From contig NZ_CP080531.1 in assembly GCF_024746835.1 (NCBI RefSeq), positions 5,910,001 through 5,974,000 on the forward strand: a stretch of DNA of 64,000 nt. Reading direction: 5' to 3'. This stretch comes from Mesorhizobium sp. AR02. GTDB lineage: Bacteria > Pseudomonadota > Alphaproteobacteria > Rhizobiales > Rhizobiaceae. The notes below the pieces were generated by a model. It saw only the letters and a list, made by a program, of their open reading frames with translations, made no database searches and had not been told where the DNA came from. Each line of letters begins with the position of its first letter. Within the stretch, counting starts at the first letter, position 1. The position numbers were made by a program, and so were the translations under genes. Of the stretch, positions 18,025-28,331 are shown piece by piece.

Positions 18025-18217
18025 TGATGACGCTTCAGGCGGCGGGTTACTCCCAGGCGTTTGGCCATGACATAGCATTGGCGCTGCTGCCGCTGGGGCT
18101 TGGCACGCCCGGCACGGCGCTGGAGGTTTCAATTCTCGGCGAGCGGCGCCCGGCAAGGGTGATCGCCGATCGCCGACTTTCCCTGTGACCCGGAAGGCGC
18201 GCGGGCGTATGAGGGAC
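18025..18217 (+). pseudogene. C-terminal GcvT-type remnant of a dimethylglycine dehydrogenase-like gene
   Basis: The frame reads AAGYSQAFGHDIALALLP, LGTPGTALEVSILGERRPAR and VIAD, the closing GcvT_C segment of flavoprotein dehydrogenases such as those at 46-53 kb. A 7-bp tandem duplication (GATCGCC at 18161-18167 and 18168-18174) shifts frame to an early stop; deleting one copy restores FPCDPEGARAYEG. Nothing of the N-terminal body remains. Confidence 0.65.
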
Positions 18218-18241
18218 CCCCAGCGTGGAGAGGCGCGGAAA

Positions 18242-18437
18242 TCACGCCGCCTTCTTCATCCGTGCCAGCGTATCCGCCACGACCTCACCAAACGACGACG
18301 GCGTCGGCACGATGATCACGCCGGCCTCTTTCAGGATTTCGACCTTTTCCTGCGCCGACTCGCCGAACGCCGAGATGATGGCGCCGGCATGGCCCATGCG
18401 TCGGCCCTTTGGCGCCGAAAGCCATGCGCTGTAGGTG
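18242..18437 (-). pseudogene. C-terminal fragment of malate--CoA ligase alpha subunit (mtkB')
   Basis: About 63 codons on the minus strand repeat residues 237-299 of the complete mtkB at 21419-22318, including the phospho-histidine segment RRMGHAGAI and the terminal [13 protein letters not shown]. Nucleotide similarity judged by eye is about 90 percent, and homology stops abruptly upstream. It lies just downstream of ppc. Confidence 0.85.
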
Positions 18438-18470
18438 CCTTGAACGACCACGCGCTGGCAAAAGCCGAGC

Positions 18471-21179
18471 CTATCCCGTCCACCCGAGGCCGGCCGAGAT
18501 GCAATTGATCGATACGAGCAGAGCGTCGGTGGCCCGCTTTTGATCCGCCGTGCCGGTATTTGTCCGAACTTCACGCAACAGATCGACCTGCAGCCGGTGA
18601 ATGTCATCCATCTGTCGCCGCAGATTGTCGAAACGCCGCTTGAACATCGGAAAGCGCGCGGAAAGATCGCCTCCCGTGAGGTCACCAATCAGGCGCCGCG
18701 TCAGCTCGTATTCGGCGGCGATGCGGGCGTGGATCCGTCGGGCCGCATCGCTGTCGGACACCAGGCGGGCGTAGAGCTGAGCGATCTCCATGTCGGACTG
18801 GTAAAGCGTCTTTTCAGCCTCGTCGACGATCAGGCGGAAGAAGCGCGAGTGCTCGAACATGCGAGCCAGAAGCTCGCGCCCGGCCTCGCCGCGCACCGCG
18901 ACGAAAGCGCTGAGCGCGCTGCCGATGCCATACCAGCCGGTCAACAGATGACGGTTCTGGCTCCAGGCGAACACCCATGGAATGGCGCGCAGGTCAGCAA
19001 TACCGCTGGCGCCGAAACGGCGCTCCGGCCGTGAGCCCATTTTCAGGAGCGCCAGTTCCGCGACCGGGCTCGCCTGGTTGAAATAATGAAGAAAGCCAGG
19101 CTCAGCCATCAGCCCGGCATAGGATGCCTGCGACATGCCTGCCAGCGCTTCCAGCGCTTCGTTGAATTCCGGCGTTTCCTTCGTCTCGACATCACCGGGC
19201 GATCCGACACTGTGGGCCAGCACGCCGGCGGCGAGAATCTCGAGCTGGTTGAGGCCGGTGCCGCGATTGGCGAATTTCGACGATACGACCTCGCCCTGCT
19301 CGGTCACCCGCATGGTTCTAGCGACAGTGCCTTCGGGCTGCGCCGCGATCGCCCGGCCGGTCGGTGCGCCGCCACGGCTGACCGAGCCGCCGCGACCGTG
19401 GAAGAAACTGATCCTGACCTTGTGCTTGTGCCCGACGGCAGCGAGGCGCTTTTGCGCTTTGGCTAGTTCCCAATTGGAAGCGAGGAAACCGCCGTCCTTG
19501 TTGGAATCTGAATAGCCAAGCATGATCTCCTGGCGCGCGCCGAAATCTCGCACCGTCCGCCTTACCAGCGAAACGCCGAGCAAATCATTCAGGATGCCAG
19601 GGGCGGCCTGTAGATCAGCGATGGTCTCGAACAATGGCACGATCCGCAGCCTGATTGTGCCGCCGCCACCGGGCGAGGTTGAAAGTCCGCAATATTGCGC
19701 CAGCAGATAGACCGCGAGAAGATTGTCGGCCGAGCGAGTCATGCTGAGGACGAAAGAGCCGACAGCGTCGGCATCCAGGCCGGAGGTATGGTCGCGGACG
19801 ACAGAGAATGTCGAAAGCAGTTCACCTGCCTCAGGCGAGAGCCGGCCTGCGTCGATCTCCAGCCGCTCGCCCTGGCTGACGGCTGCGCGAATGCGCGCCG
19901 ACCATTGCGGCGTGCCAGCTGCGACCGGATCGGTGGGATTTGTCAGCGCAAACAACTCGGCTAGCACCCGGTTGACCACCGTGGAGTTCTGCCGGATGTC
20001 GAGCGAGACCGTGCGGAAGCCGAAGCTTCCGACTTGCCAGAGCAGAGGCTGGACGAAACGCTTGGCTACCGCGCGTCCTCCGATCGCTTCGAGAACACAA
20101 GACAGGCCGTTCAGATCAGCACGAAACGCCTCTGCCGAGTGGTACGCCGCCGTACCGCCGTTTCGCGTGGCCTCCAGCCGGGCAAGCAAGACCGAAGCGA
20201 ACTGGCGAAGCGGTTCGTCAGGGTTGCGGGTGGCGATCATGTGCGCCTGTCCGCTTTTATCAAGCGCGGTCTGCAGCACCGGTTTGAAGCTGGCCGGCAG
20301 AGCGACGACATTCGAGCTGGCGCTGAGCACCGTCACCAGCCGCTGCACCTGCGTCAGATACCAGCTTATGGCGGTATCGCGGTACTCGGTCATGGCATGG
20401 GCGGTGACCGCAGCCGTCACATTGGGATTGCCATCGCGATCGCCGCCGATCCACGAGGCATAGCGCATGAAGGAGGGAATTCTGATCGGCTCTCCCGGAT
20501 AGTGACGCTCGAAGGCGCCTTGAAGCTTGCCATAGAGCTGCGGCGTTGCCTCGAAGATGACTTCGCGAAAGAAATGCAGCCCCCAGGCGATTTCGCGTTC
20601 GACAGTCGGGCGCTCAAGTCGCAACTCGCCCGTCATCCACAGAAGCTCGATCTCGCTTTCCAGATCGGCGATCAACAGGTCGCGTTCGCGCGGCGCCCAG
20701 CGCGGCTGATCGAGCTCGGTCAGCTTGCGATAGATACGGCGGTGGATCTCCAGCACCGTGACACGTTTGGCCTCCGTCGGGTGCGCGGTCATGGTCGGGC
20801 CGACGCAAAGCTCATTGAGCGTCGCCTGGACTTCCTCCGCTGAGTGGCCGTTGGCTGCCATCTGCGCGATCACGCTGGCGAAAGAACCCGGCACTTCGTC
20901 GACACCCGCGCCTTGTTCGAGCTCGCGACGCGCCCGCATGGCAAGCAACTCGTCTGCAATCGCCAGCAACTGGAACCATACGCCGCTCGCCTGAAGTGCC
21001 GGGATGCGCTGCTCCGCGGCGAGGGAGACAAGCGACCTGCGTCCGGTCAGAACGGCGGCGATCTCGGGCTCACGCGCGCTTGCGACCTGCAGCAGCAGGC
21101 GCAACAAAAGGCTGCGCTCGTCCTCACGAAAGTTGATGCGTCTGCTCTGTTCCAAACTGCTTTCCTGATCCGTCCGCAT
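18471..21179 (-). CDS. ppc: Phosphoenolpyruvate carboxylase
   Basis: A 902-residue enzyme with TAHPTEAKR (catalytic His133), the RDGNPNV segment, GYSDSNKDGG, FFHGRGGSVSRGG and the terminal RATDALLVSINCISAGLGWTG typical of PEPC. It carboxylates PEP to oxaloacetate; in serine-cycle organisms it fixes the CO2 of the cycle. It follows mtkB with a short relic of a hydroxyacid dehydrogenase between them. Part of the same minus-strand set as sga, mcl, mtkA and mtkB. Confidence 0.95.
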   Translation of the reverse strand: MRTDQESSLEQSRRINFREDERSLLLRLLLQVASAREPEIAAVLTGRRSLVSLAAEQRIPALQASGVWFQLLAIADELLAMRARRELEQGAGVDEVPGSFASVIAQMAANGHSAEEVQATLNELCVGPTMTAHPTEAKRVTVLEIHRRIYRKLTELDQPRWAPRERDLLIADLESEIELLWMTGELRLERPTVEREIAWGLHFFREVIFEATPQLYGKLQGAFERHYPGEPIRIPSFMRYASWIGGDRDGNPNVTAAVTAHAMTEYRDTAISWYLTQVQRLVTVLSASSNVVALPASFKPVLQTALDKSGQAHMIATRNPDEPLRQFASVLLARLEATRNGGTAAYHSAEAFRADLNGLSCVLEAIGGRAVAKRFVQPLLWQVGSFGFRTVSLDIRQNSTVVNRVLAELFALTNPTDPVAAGTPQWSARIRAAVSQGERLEIDAGRLSPEAGELLSTFSVVRDHTSGLDADAVGSFVLSMTRSADNLLAVYLLAQYCGLSTSPGGGGTIRLRIVPLFETIADLQAAPGILNDLLGVSLVRRTVRDFGARQEIMLGYSDSNKDGGFLASNWELAKAQKRLAAVGHKHKVRISFFHGRGGSVSRGGAPTGRAIAAQPEGTVARTMRVTEQGEVVSSKFANRGTGLNQLEILAAGVLAHSVGSPGDVETKETPEFNEALEALAGMSQASYAGLMAEPGFLHYFNQASPVAELALLKMGSRPERRFGASGIADLRAIPWVFAWSQNRHLLTGWYGIGSALSAFVAVRGEAGRELLARMFEHSRFFRLIVDEAEKTLYQSDMEIAQLYARLVSDSDAARRIHARIAAEYELTRRLIGDLTGGDLSARFPMFKRRFDNLRRQMDDIHRLQVDLLREVRTNTGTADQKRATDALLVSINCISAGLGWTG

Positions 21180-21202
21180 CGATTGCTGCTATAGCCGCGC
21201 CC

Positions 21203-21399
21203 TGAATCGAGGGCGGCGCCGGCTGTCGGGCGACCCGATCGGGGACCGGGCGACCCTCGAAGAAGGCGGTCGAGTTCACCACCTTCATGCCCATCGCCAC
21301 CCGCGTTTCCTCGGTCGCACTGCCGAGATGCGGCAACAGCACGACGTCCTCCAACAGCTTCAGTGCCGCTGGAAAAGACTTCACGTCTTGCGCTATGCG
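21203..21399 (-). pseudogene. C-terminal remnant of hydroxypyruvate/glyoxylate reductase-like gene
   Basis: The minus-strand frame reads LEDVVLLPHLGSATEETRVA followed by MGMKVVNSTAFFEGRPVPDRV, the closing part of D-isomer-specific 2-hydroxyacid dehydrogenases; the conserved catalytic His is in LLPHLGSA. The normal stop is lost and the frame runs on into the start of ppc. The N-terminal and NAD-binding parts are absent. hprA is the hydroxypyruvate reductase of the serine cycle, so this may be the relic of the cluster's own copy (inference). Confidence 0.75.
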
Positions 21400-21418
21400 G
21401 CCTTCGCCCGGTCGGCCA

Positions 21419-22318
<900 letters not shown>

Positions 22319-22332
22319 TTTTTCGACCTCCC

Positions 22333-23517
22333 TCAGGCTGCTTTTTTCTTGGCGACCGCGCGCCAGGCGGCGACGGCTTTTTCGGCGGCTTCGGCAAGCG
22401 TGTCGGCGACGATCACCTTCTCCCCGGAATCGGCCAGGATGCGACGCCCTTCCTCGGCCCTGGTGCCGGAAAGCCGCACCACCAGCGGCACGGTGACGCC
22501 GACCTCGCGTATCGCCTTGATGACGCCCTCCGCGACCCAGTCGCAGCGGTTGATGCCGGCGAAGATGTTGACCAGTATGGTCTCGACATTCTTGTCGCCA
22601 AGCACGGCGCGGAAGGATTTCGCCACCCGCTCGGGCGAGGCGCCGCCGCCAATGTCGAGGAAGTTGGCCGGCTCGCCGCCGGCGATCTTGATCATGTCCA
22701 TCGTCGCCATCGCCAGCCCGGCGCCGTTGATGATGCAGCCGATGTTGCCGTCGAGGCCGACATAGGAGAGGCCGCGGTCGCTGGCGAAGGTCTCACGCGG
22801 GTCTTCCTGGCTCTTGTCGCGCAGTTCGGAGATTTCCGGCCGCCGAAACAGCGCGTTCTCGTCGAACGACATCTTGGCGTCGAGCGCGATCAGGCTGCCG
22901 TCGCGGGTCACCACCAGCGGATTGATCTCTAGCATCGAGGCGTCGTAATCGCGGAACACCTGGTAGCAGCTGAAGATGGTCTCGGTCGCCTTGCCAATGA
23001 GGTTGTCCTCCAGACCCAGGCCAAAGGCGATCTCGCGTGCCTGGAAGCGCTGCATGCCGACGCCGGGATCGACCGTGGTGCGCAGGATGGAATCGGGCGC
23101 CTTCTCGACGATGTCCTCGATCTCCATGCCGCCGGCCGCCGACGCCACGATCATGACGCGCTCTTCCTTGCGGTCGAGCACGAAGCCGACATAGAGCTCC
23201 TGGGCGATGTCGACGGCTTCCTCGAGATAGAGCCTGGAGATCAGCTTGCCGCGCGGGCCGGTCTGCTGGGTGACCAGCTTGCGCCCGAGCATCGCTTCGG
23301 CGGCACTCGAGATCTCCTCGTCATTGGCGCACAGTTTTATGCCGCCGGCCTTGCCGCGGGCGCCGGAATGAACCTGCGCCTTCAGCACCCATTTGCCGCC
23401 GCCGATCTCGCGCGCCCTGTAAGTCGCCTGTTCGGGGCTGTAGGCCAGCCCGCCGCGCGGCACATGCACGCCATGCCGGGCGAGCAGTTCCTTGGCCTGA
23501 TATTCGTGGATGTCCAT
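22333..23517 (-). CDS. mtkA: Malate--CoA ligase (malate thiokinase) beta subunit
   Basis: A 394-residue protein beginning [17 protein letters not shown], the ATP-grasp start of the succinyl-CoA synthetase beta family, with [15 protein letters not shown] and the ligase domain [17 protein letters not shown] motif [15 protein letters not shown]. The ATG at 23517 gives the canonical start; upstream in-frame starts are not conserved. Forms the alpha2beta2 enzyme with mtkB. Lies 19 bp after mcl. Confidence 0.88.
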   Translation of the reverse strand: MDIHEYQAKELLARHGVHVPRGGLAYSPEQATYRAREIGGGKWVLKAQVHSGARGKAGGIKLCANDEEISSAAEAMLGRKLVTQQTGPRGKLISRLYLEEAVDIAQELYVGFVLDRKEERVMIVASAAGGMEIEDIVEKAPDSILRTTVDPGVGMQRFQAREIAFGLGLEDNLIGKATETIFSCYQVFRDYDASMLEINPLVVTRDGSLIALDAKMSFDENALFRRPEISELRDKSQEDPRETFASDRGLSYVGLDGNIGCIINGAGLAMATMDMIKIAGGEPANFLDIGGGASPERVAKSFRAVLGDKNVETILVNIFAGINRCDWVAEGVIKAIREVGVTVPLVVRLSGTRAEEGRRILADSGEKVIVADTLAEAAEKAVAAWRAVAKKKAA

Positions 23518-23536
23518 TTTGTCCTCCCAAAACCCG

Positions 23537-24496
23537 TCAGTGTGTAGCGTGCGCCTGGCCGGCGCGTTCGATGGCCTCGTTGACCACCAGAACATTGCGC
23601 GCCATGCGTTCCGACGCGGCGTCGATCATCTTGCCGTCGAGGGCGGCCGCTCCCTTGCCCTGCGCCTCGGCCTCCTTCAGCACTTCGAGAATGCGCCTGG
23701 CACGGGTGACCTCTTTTTCCGGCGGCGAGAACACCTCGTTGGCGAGCGCGATCTGCGAGGGGTGGATCGCCCATTTGCCTTCGATGCCGAGGGCGGCGGC
23801 GCGCCTGGCGCCGGCGATGTAACCCTCCGGATCGGAGAAATCGCCGAACGGCCCGTCAATGGCGCGCAGGCCATAGGCGCGGCAGGCGACGGTCATCCGC
23901 GACAGCGCGAAATGCCACTGGTCGCCGGGATAGTCGGGGTTGAGGCCGCCGATGTTGACGGTGCGCGCCTTGCAGCTCGCGGCATAATCGGCGACGCCGA
24001 AATGCATGGCTTCCAGCCGACCGGGCGTGGCCGCTATGGCCTCGACATTGGCCATGCCGAGCGCCGTCTCGATCAGCGCTTCGAGGCCGACGCGGGTCTT
24101 GAAACCCTTGGCCATCTCGATCTGGTTGACCATGGCCTCGACCATATAGAGATCGGCCGGGACGCCGACTTTCGGCACCAAAATGGTGTCCAGCCGGTCG
24201 CCGGCCTGCTCCATCACGTCGACCACGTCGCGATACATGTAGTGGGTGTCCAGCCCGTTGATGCGCACCGAGACGGTCTTGCCCTTGGCGCGCCAGTCGA
24301 TGTCGTTGAGCGCCTGGATGATGTTCTTGCGGGCGCGTTCCTTGTCGGGCGGGGCGACCGCATCCTCGATGTCGAGGAAGACGAAGTCGGCGGCGCTGTT
24401 CGCCGCCTTGTCGATCATCTCCGGGCTGGAGCCGGGAACGGCCAGTTCGCTGCGCTGCAGCCTGAGTTTCTTCAGATGGTTGATGGTGTGGCTCAT
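23537..24496 (-). CDS. mcl: L-malyl-CoA/beta-methylmalyl-CoA lyase
   Basis: A 319-residue CitE-like TIM-barrel protein. It begins [20 protein letters not shown]; metal and substrate segments include [44 protein letters not shown] and [17 protein letters not shown]. It cleaves malyl-CoA to glyoxylate and acetyl-CoA, the key step of the serine cycle. The ATG at 24496 was chosen because earlier in-frame starts lie within sga and have no homology. Eleven bases separate it from the sga stop. Confidence 0.92.
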   Translation of the reverse strand: MSHTINHLKKLRLQRSELAVPGSSPEMIDKAANSAADFVFLDIEDAVAPPDKERARKNIIQALNDIDWRAKGKTVSVRINGLDTHYMYRDVVDVMEQAGDRLDTILVPKVGVPADLYMVEAMVNQIEMAKGFKTRVGLEALIETALGMANVEAIAATPGRLEAMHFGVADYAASCKARTVNIGGLNPDYPGDQWHFALSRMTVACRAYGLRAIDGPFGDFSDPEGYIAGARRAAALGIEGKWAIHPSQIALANEVFSPPEKEVTRARRILEVLKEAEAQGKGAAALDGKMIDAASERMARNVLVVNEAIERAGQAHATH

Positions 24497-24507
24497 CGTC
24501 TGCTCCG

Positions 24508-25698
24508 TCAGGCGGCTTCGGCGACCGGCACGGCGGCCGAGGCGCGAAAATGCTGGATGGCGGCGCCGACACCGGAGCCCGGCGCCAGCCGCACGCCGCA
24601 ATCGAGCAGCGCCATTTCGGCCGCCGACAGCGAGGCGAGCACCATCACCTCGTTCAGCCAGCCGAGATGGCCGATGCGGAAGACCTTGCCCATCACCTTG
24701 TTGAGGCCGCCGCCGAGCGACGTCTGGTATGTCTGGTAGGCGCGCTTGACGACGTCGCCGCTATCGATGCCATCGGGCACCAGGATGGCGCTGACCGTAT
24801 CGGAATGCCATTTCGGCGCCCTGGCGCAGAGTTTCAGGCCCCAGGCGTCGACCGCCTTGCGTACGCCTTCGGCGAGGCGATGGTGGCGGGCGAAGATGTT
24901 GTCGAGCCCTTCCTCGGCGATCAGGTCGAGCGAGGCGCGCAGGCCGCGCAGCAGCTGCGTCGCCGGCGTGTAGGGGAAATAGCCGGCATCGTTGGCGCGG
25001 ATCATGTCCTCGAAGGAGAAAAAGCAGCGCCGGTGGGTGGCGCTCCTTGAAGCGACAAGCGCCTTCTTGCTGACTGAGAGGAAACCCAGGCCGGCGGGCA
25101 GCATGAAACCTTTCTGAGAACCGCTGACGGCGCAGTCGACGCCCCATTCCTCCTGGCGGAAGTCGATCGAGCCGATCGACGAGACGCCGTCGACGAAGAG
25201 CAGGGCGGGGTGGTTTGCGTCGTCCAACACGGCGCGGCAGCCGGCGACGTCGCTGGTCACACCGGTCGCCGTCTCGTTCTGCGTGCAGAAGACGGCCTTG
25301 ATGCGGTGCGTCTTGTCGGCCTTCAGCCGCTCGGCGTAGAGCTCTAGCGGCACGCCGGTTCCCCATTCGCAATCGATGACATCGACCTCGAAGCCGAGGC
25401 GTTCGGCCATGTCGACCCACAAATGCGAGAACTGGCCGAAGCGCGACATCAGCACGCGGTCGCCGGGGCTGAGCACATTGGTCATCGCCGCTTCCCAGGC
25501 GCCGGTGCCGGAGGATGGGTAAATGAAGACGCGGCCGGTCTCGTTCTTGAAAACTTTTTTGATGTCCTCGAACAGCGGCAGCGTGAGATCAGGGAAGGAT
25601 GCGGCGCGCATGTCCTCCATCGGCAGGTTCATCGCCTGCCGGACCTGTTCGGGGATGTTGGTCGGCCCGGGAATGAATAGATGGGTGAAACCGGCCAT
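24508..25698 (-). CDS. sga: Serine--glyoxylate aminotransferase
   Basis: A 396-residue class V PLP aminotransferase. It begins MAGFTHLFIPGPTNIP, has IYPSSGTGAWEAA, the VDGVSSIGSIDF aspartate region and Lys196 in SGSQKGFML as the PLP lysine. It converts serine plus glyoxylate to hydroxypyruvate plus glycine, feeding the serine cycle. First gene of the sga-mcl-mtkA-mtkB set; a strong AGGAGG-type ribosome binding site precedes its ATG. An operon promoter probably lies in 25699-25845. Confidence 0.93.
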   Translation of the reverse strand: MAGFTHLFIPGPTNIPEQVRQAMNLPMEDMRAASFPDLTLPLFEDIKKVFKNETGRVFIYPSSGTGAWEAAMTNVLSPGDRVLMSRFGQFSHLWVDMAERLGFEVDVIDCEWGTGVPLELYAERLKADKTHRIKAVFCTQNETATGVTSDVAGCRAVLDDANHPALLFVDGVSSIGSIDFRQEEWGVDCAVSGSQKGFMLPAGLGFLSVSKKALVASRSATHRRCFFSFEDMIRANDAGYFPYTPATQLLRGLRASLDLIAEEGLDNIFARHHRLAEGVRKAVDAWGLKLCARAPKWHSDTVSAILVPDGIDSGDVVKRAYQTYQTSLGGGLNKVMGKVFRIGHLGWLNEVMVLASLSAAEMALLDCGVRLAPGSGVGAAIQHFRASAAVPVAEAA

Positions 25699-25845
25699 GA
25701 TGCGAACTCCTCCTGATCCAGCAAAGCGGTGGGGGGAGTTTCGTTTCGACGGCTAAAGCCAACAACACCTTGGCGGGTAAGATCTCGCCGCGCGCGGGTG
25801 GGGAAAGCCTACCCGGTTGGCCTACCCGAGTGCTCCGGGTTTGTC

Positions 25846-26466
25846 CTACCCGAAAGGCTGCTTCTGGGTACGCCTCTCTCGCGAATAGAGCGCAACAGCC
25901 ATCGCCCGGTTGCGGACGTCGAGCTTGTCGTAGAGATTCTTGAGGTGGTACTTCACCGTGTTCTCGGAAATGCCGGTTCGCGTCGCGATCTGCAGATTGG
26001 TCCAGCCGTCGGAGAGCACCGCCAGCAGCTCGCGCTCACGCACTGTGAGCTGCGCCAGGGGCGTGTCGTTGACCTTGTTGATGTCGATGTAAGGGATGCA
26101 GATGCGGCCATGCGCGACGGCCAGAATCGTGTCGAAGATGATGGCTGGATCGTCGAACTGGAAACAGTAGCCCTGGGCACCGAGCCGCACGCATTGCTTC
26201 AGGATGCCGATGTCATGATCATTCGAAAAGACGGTGATGCGCACATCGAGCTTGCGGCTCTGGACCTCGGCCAGCACATCAGCGCCGTCCATGTCGGCGA
26301 GCTTCCAGCCGATCACGGCGACGTCGAACCCGCCCTTGTCAGCCAGATCCAGGAATTGCTTGCCGCTCTGCACGGTGCTCAGCAATTCGAAACGGCCGTC
26401 GCATTCGAGCATTTCGCGCAGCGCCGATATGACGAATGGATTGCGCTCGGCGACGACAATGCGCAT
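25846..26466 (-). CDS. NarL/FixJ-type regulator with degenerate receiver domain
   Basis: A 206-residue protein from ATG 26466; an in-frame TTG at 26514 would add 16 residues. The N-terminal 115 residues follow a CheY-like receiver but the phospho-acceptor Asp is replaced by Gly53 (AVIGWKLADMDG) and the acidic pair near the N-terminus reads AE instead of DD/ED. The C-terminal LuxR-type helix-turn-helix is intact (TVRERELLAVLSDGW, ISENTVKYHLKNLYDKLDV). It probably works without phosphorylation. It is upstream of and co-directional with the sga-mcl-mtkAB-ppc set, so it may regulate it (inference). Confidence 0.88.
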   Translation of the reverse strand: MRIVVAERNPFVISALREMLECDGRFELLSTVQSGKQFLDLADKGGFDVAVIGWKLADMDGADVLAEVQSRKLDVRITVFSNDHDIGILKQCVRLGAQGYCFQFDDPAIIFDTILAVAHGRICIPYIDINKVNDTPLAQLTVRERELLAVLSDGWTNLQIATRTGISENTVKYHLKNLYDKLDVRNRAMAVALYSRERRTQKQPFG

Positions 26467-26556
26467 GCGCCGATCGCCAATTGCCTTGCTCGTTTTCCCG
26501 GGCTTGCTGTTCAAGGGCCGTTTTTGTCCTGGGCTGGTTGTGCCGCAACTCGGAGG

Positions 26557-26573
26557 CCAGGTTTCAAACCTGG
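26557..26573. promoter_or_regulatory. Perfect inverted repeat upstream of the NarL-type regulator
   Basis: CCAGGTTT-C-AAACCTGG, two perfect 8-bp arms with a one-base centre. No T-run follows on either strand, so a terminator is unlikely; an operator is possible. It lies 91 bp upstream of the regulator ATG. Confidence 0.4.
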
Positions 26574-26757
26574 ATCCTTATCATGACAATTCTGCCCCAA
26601 TCGTGCTGGGGTGCTCTTTCCCCAGCGACATCGGCTGTCGCGCCGTCTGAAGCCGGGATTCGCCGGTTCGTGATGGGATTGGCATTGCCAGGTCAGGCAT
26701 CCGAGATACGCCCGCCGAGTGGCGTGGAATAAGCGTTTCGTTTGATATTCCGTGCCT

Positions 26758-26851
26758 TAGAGCGATAAGTTCTCAAAATCGAATCGCGTCTGCACGTGAG
26801 ATGCATCGGATTTCCGCGAAACCGATTTCCGCTTTGAGGTCCGATGCTCTA
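26758..26851. repeat. Palindromic intergenic repeat (TAGAGC...GCTCTA type)
   Basis: A 94-bp block bounded by TAGAGC and GCTCTA, with an inner 8-bp stem GCATCGGA (26813-26820) / TCCGATGC (26840-26847). The boundary hexamers are shared with the elements at 54943-55011 and 58551-58654, although the inner sequence differs. It lies in the otherwise empty DNA between the regulator and mgtE. Confidence 0.6.
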
Positions 26852-26892
26852 GACCTGAGACACAATTTTTTCCGGGATGGCGGGAGGCGCTG

Positions 26893-28305
26893 GTGGAGGA
26901 CAAGCATACGACCTCCGCCAAGGCGGCTGACGACGCCCATGCCGACATCTATGGCGAGGACGGCGCGGTGCTTTCGTCCTTCCTTGCCCAGATCGGGGCT
27001 GCGCTCGCCGACCGCGATACGCTGGCCCTCAAGCATGAAGTCGACCATCTCCACCAGTCGGAACTCGGCGACCTGATCGAGGCGCTGCATCCTGAACAGC
27101 GGCGGACCCTGGTCGAACTCCTGGGTGCCGATTTCGACTTTTCCGCGCTGACCGAGGTCGATGAGGCGATCCGGATGGAGATCGTCGATCACCTGCCCAA
27201 TGCGCAGATCGCGCAGGCGGTGCAGGCACTCGATTCCGACGATGCGGTCTACATTCTCGAAGACCTCGAAAAGGAAGACCAAGACGAGATCCTGTCGCAG
27301 TTGCCGTTCACCGAACGGATCAGGCTGCGCCGCTCGCTCGACTATCCGGAAGAGACCGCCGGGCGGCGCATGCAGACGGAGTTCGTCGCGGTGCCGCCGT
27401 TCTGGACCATCGGCCAGACCATCGACTACATGCGCGAGGACAAGAACCTGCCTGAGCGCTTCAGCCAGATCTTCGTCATCGACCCGACCTTCAAGCTGCT
27501 TGGCACCATCGACCTCGACCAGATCCTGCGCACCAAGCGCACAGTCAAGGTCGGGGAGGTCATGCATGAGACGCGGCACGCCATTCCGGCGACGATGGAC
27601 CAGGAAGAAGCGGCGCGCGAATTCGAACAGTACGATCTCTTGTCGGCCGCCGTCGTCGACGAGAACGAGCACCTGGTCGGCGTGCTGACCATCGACGATG
27701 TCGTCGACGTCATCCAGCAGGAAGCGGAGGAAGATCTGCTGCGCATGGGCGGTGTCGGCGACGAAGAACTCTCCGACAGTATTTTTTCGACCTCCCGCTC
27801 GCGCGTTCCCTGGCTACTGATCAATCTCTTGACGGCATTCCTGGCGGCGTCGGTGATCAGCCTGTTCGACCGCACGATCGAACACATCGTGGCGCTTGCC
27901 GTGCTGATGCCGATCGTCGCCGGCATGGGCGGCAATGCCGGCTCGCAGACCATGACCGTCACCGTGCGGGCGCTGGCGACCAGGGATCTCGACATCTACA
28001 ATGCCGGCCGCATCATCCGCCGCGAAATGGGCGTCGGTTTCATCAACGGCATCATCTTCGCCGTGCTGATTGGCATCGTCGCAGCGGCCTGGTTCCGCGA
28101 TCCCAATCTCGGCGGCATCATCGCGGCCGCGATGATCATCAACATGTTCGTGGCAGCCCTGGCCGGCATCCTGATCCCGCTGCTGCTCGACCGGTTCAAG
28201 ATCGACCCAGCGGTTGCTTCGGCGGTGTTCGTCACCACGGTCACCGATGTCGTCGGCTTCTTCGCCTTCCTCGGCCTTGCCACCTGGTGGTTCGGCGTCG
28301 CGTGA
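26893..28305 (+). CDS. mgtE: Magnesium transporter MgtE
   Basis: A 470-residue protein starting at GTG 26893 with GGGAGG upstream. The N-terminal superhelical domain (LHQSELGDLIEALHPEQRR, LDSDDAVYILEDLE) is followed by two CBS domains (about 150-270) and five transmembrane helices from residue 290, with the conserved GGNAGSQTMTVTVRALA pore motif. The cytoplasmic acidic domains sense Mg2+ and gate the channel. No partner genes are adjacent. Confidence 0.94.
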   Translation: MEDKHTTSAKAADDAHADIYGEDGAVLSSFLAQIGAALADRDTLALKHEVDHLHQSELGDLIEALHPEQRRTLVELLGADFDFSALTEVDEAIRMEIVDHLPNAQIAQAVQALDSDDAVYILEDLEKEDQDEILSQLPFTERIRLRRSLDYPEETAGRRMQTEFVAVPPFWTIGQTIDYMREDKNLPERFSQIFVIDPTFKLLGTIDLDQILRTKRTVKVGEVMHETRHAIPATMDQEEAAREFEQYDLLSAAVVDENEHLVGVLTIDDVVDVIQQEAEEDLLRMGGVGDEELSDSIFSTSRSRVPWLLINLLTAFLAASVISLFDRTIEHIVALAVLMPIVAGMGGNAGSQTMTVTVRALATRDLDIYNAGRIIRREMGVGFINGIIFAVLIGIVAAAWFRDPNLGGIIAAAMIINMFVAALAGILIPLLLDRFKIDPAVASAVFVTTVTDVVGFFAFLGLATWWFGVA

Positions 28306-28315
28306 GCGGCCTCAA

Positions 28316-28331
28316 TTGACTTTTACGTAAA
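28316..28331 (+). promoter_or_regulatory. Possible MerR-regulator operator
   Basis: TTGACTTTTACGTAAA combines a -35-like TTGACT with the palindrome TTTACGTAAA. MerR-family proteins of the LiuR kind bind TTTACGTAAA-like sites within long-spaced promoters (recalled family knowledge). It is 115 bp upstream of the MerR gene; I could not see a good -10 element. Confidence 0.35.
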
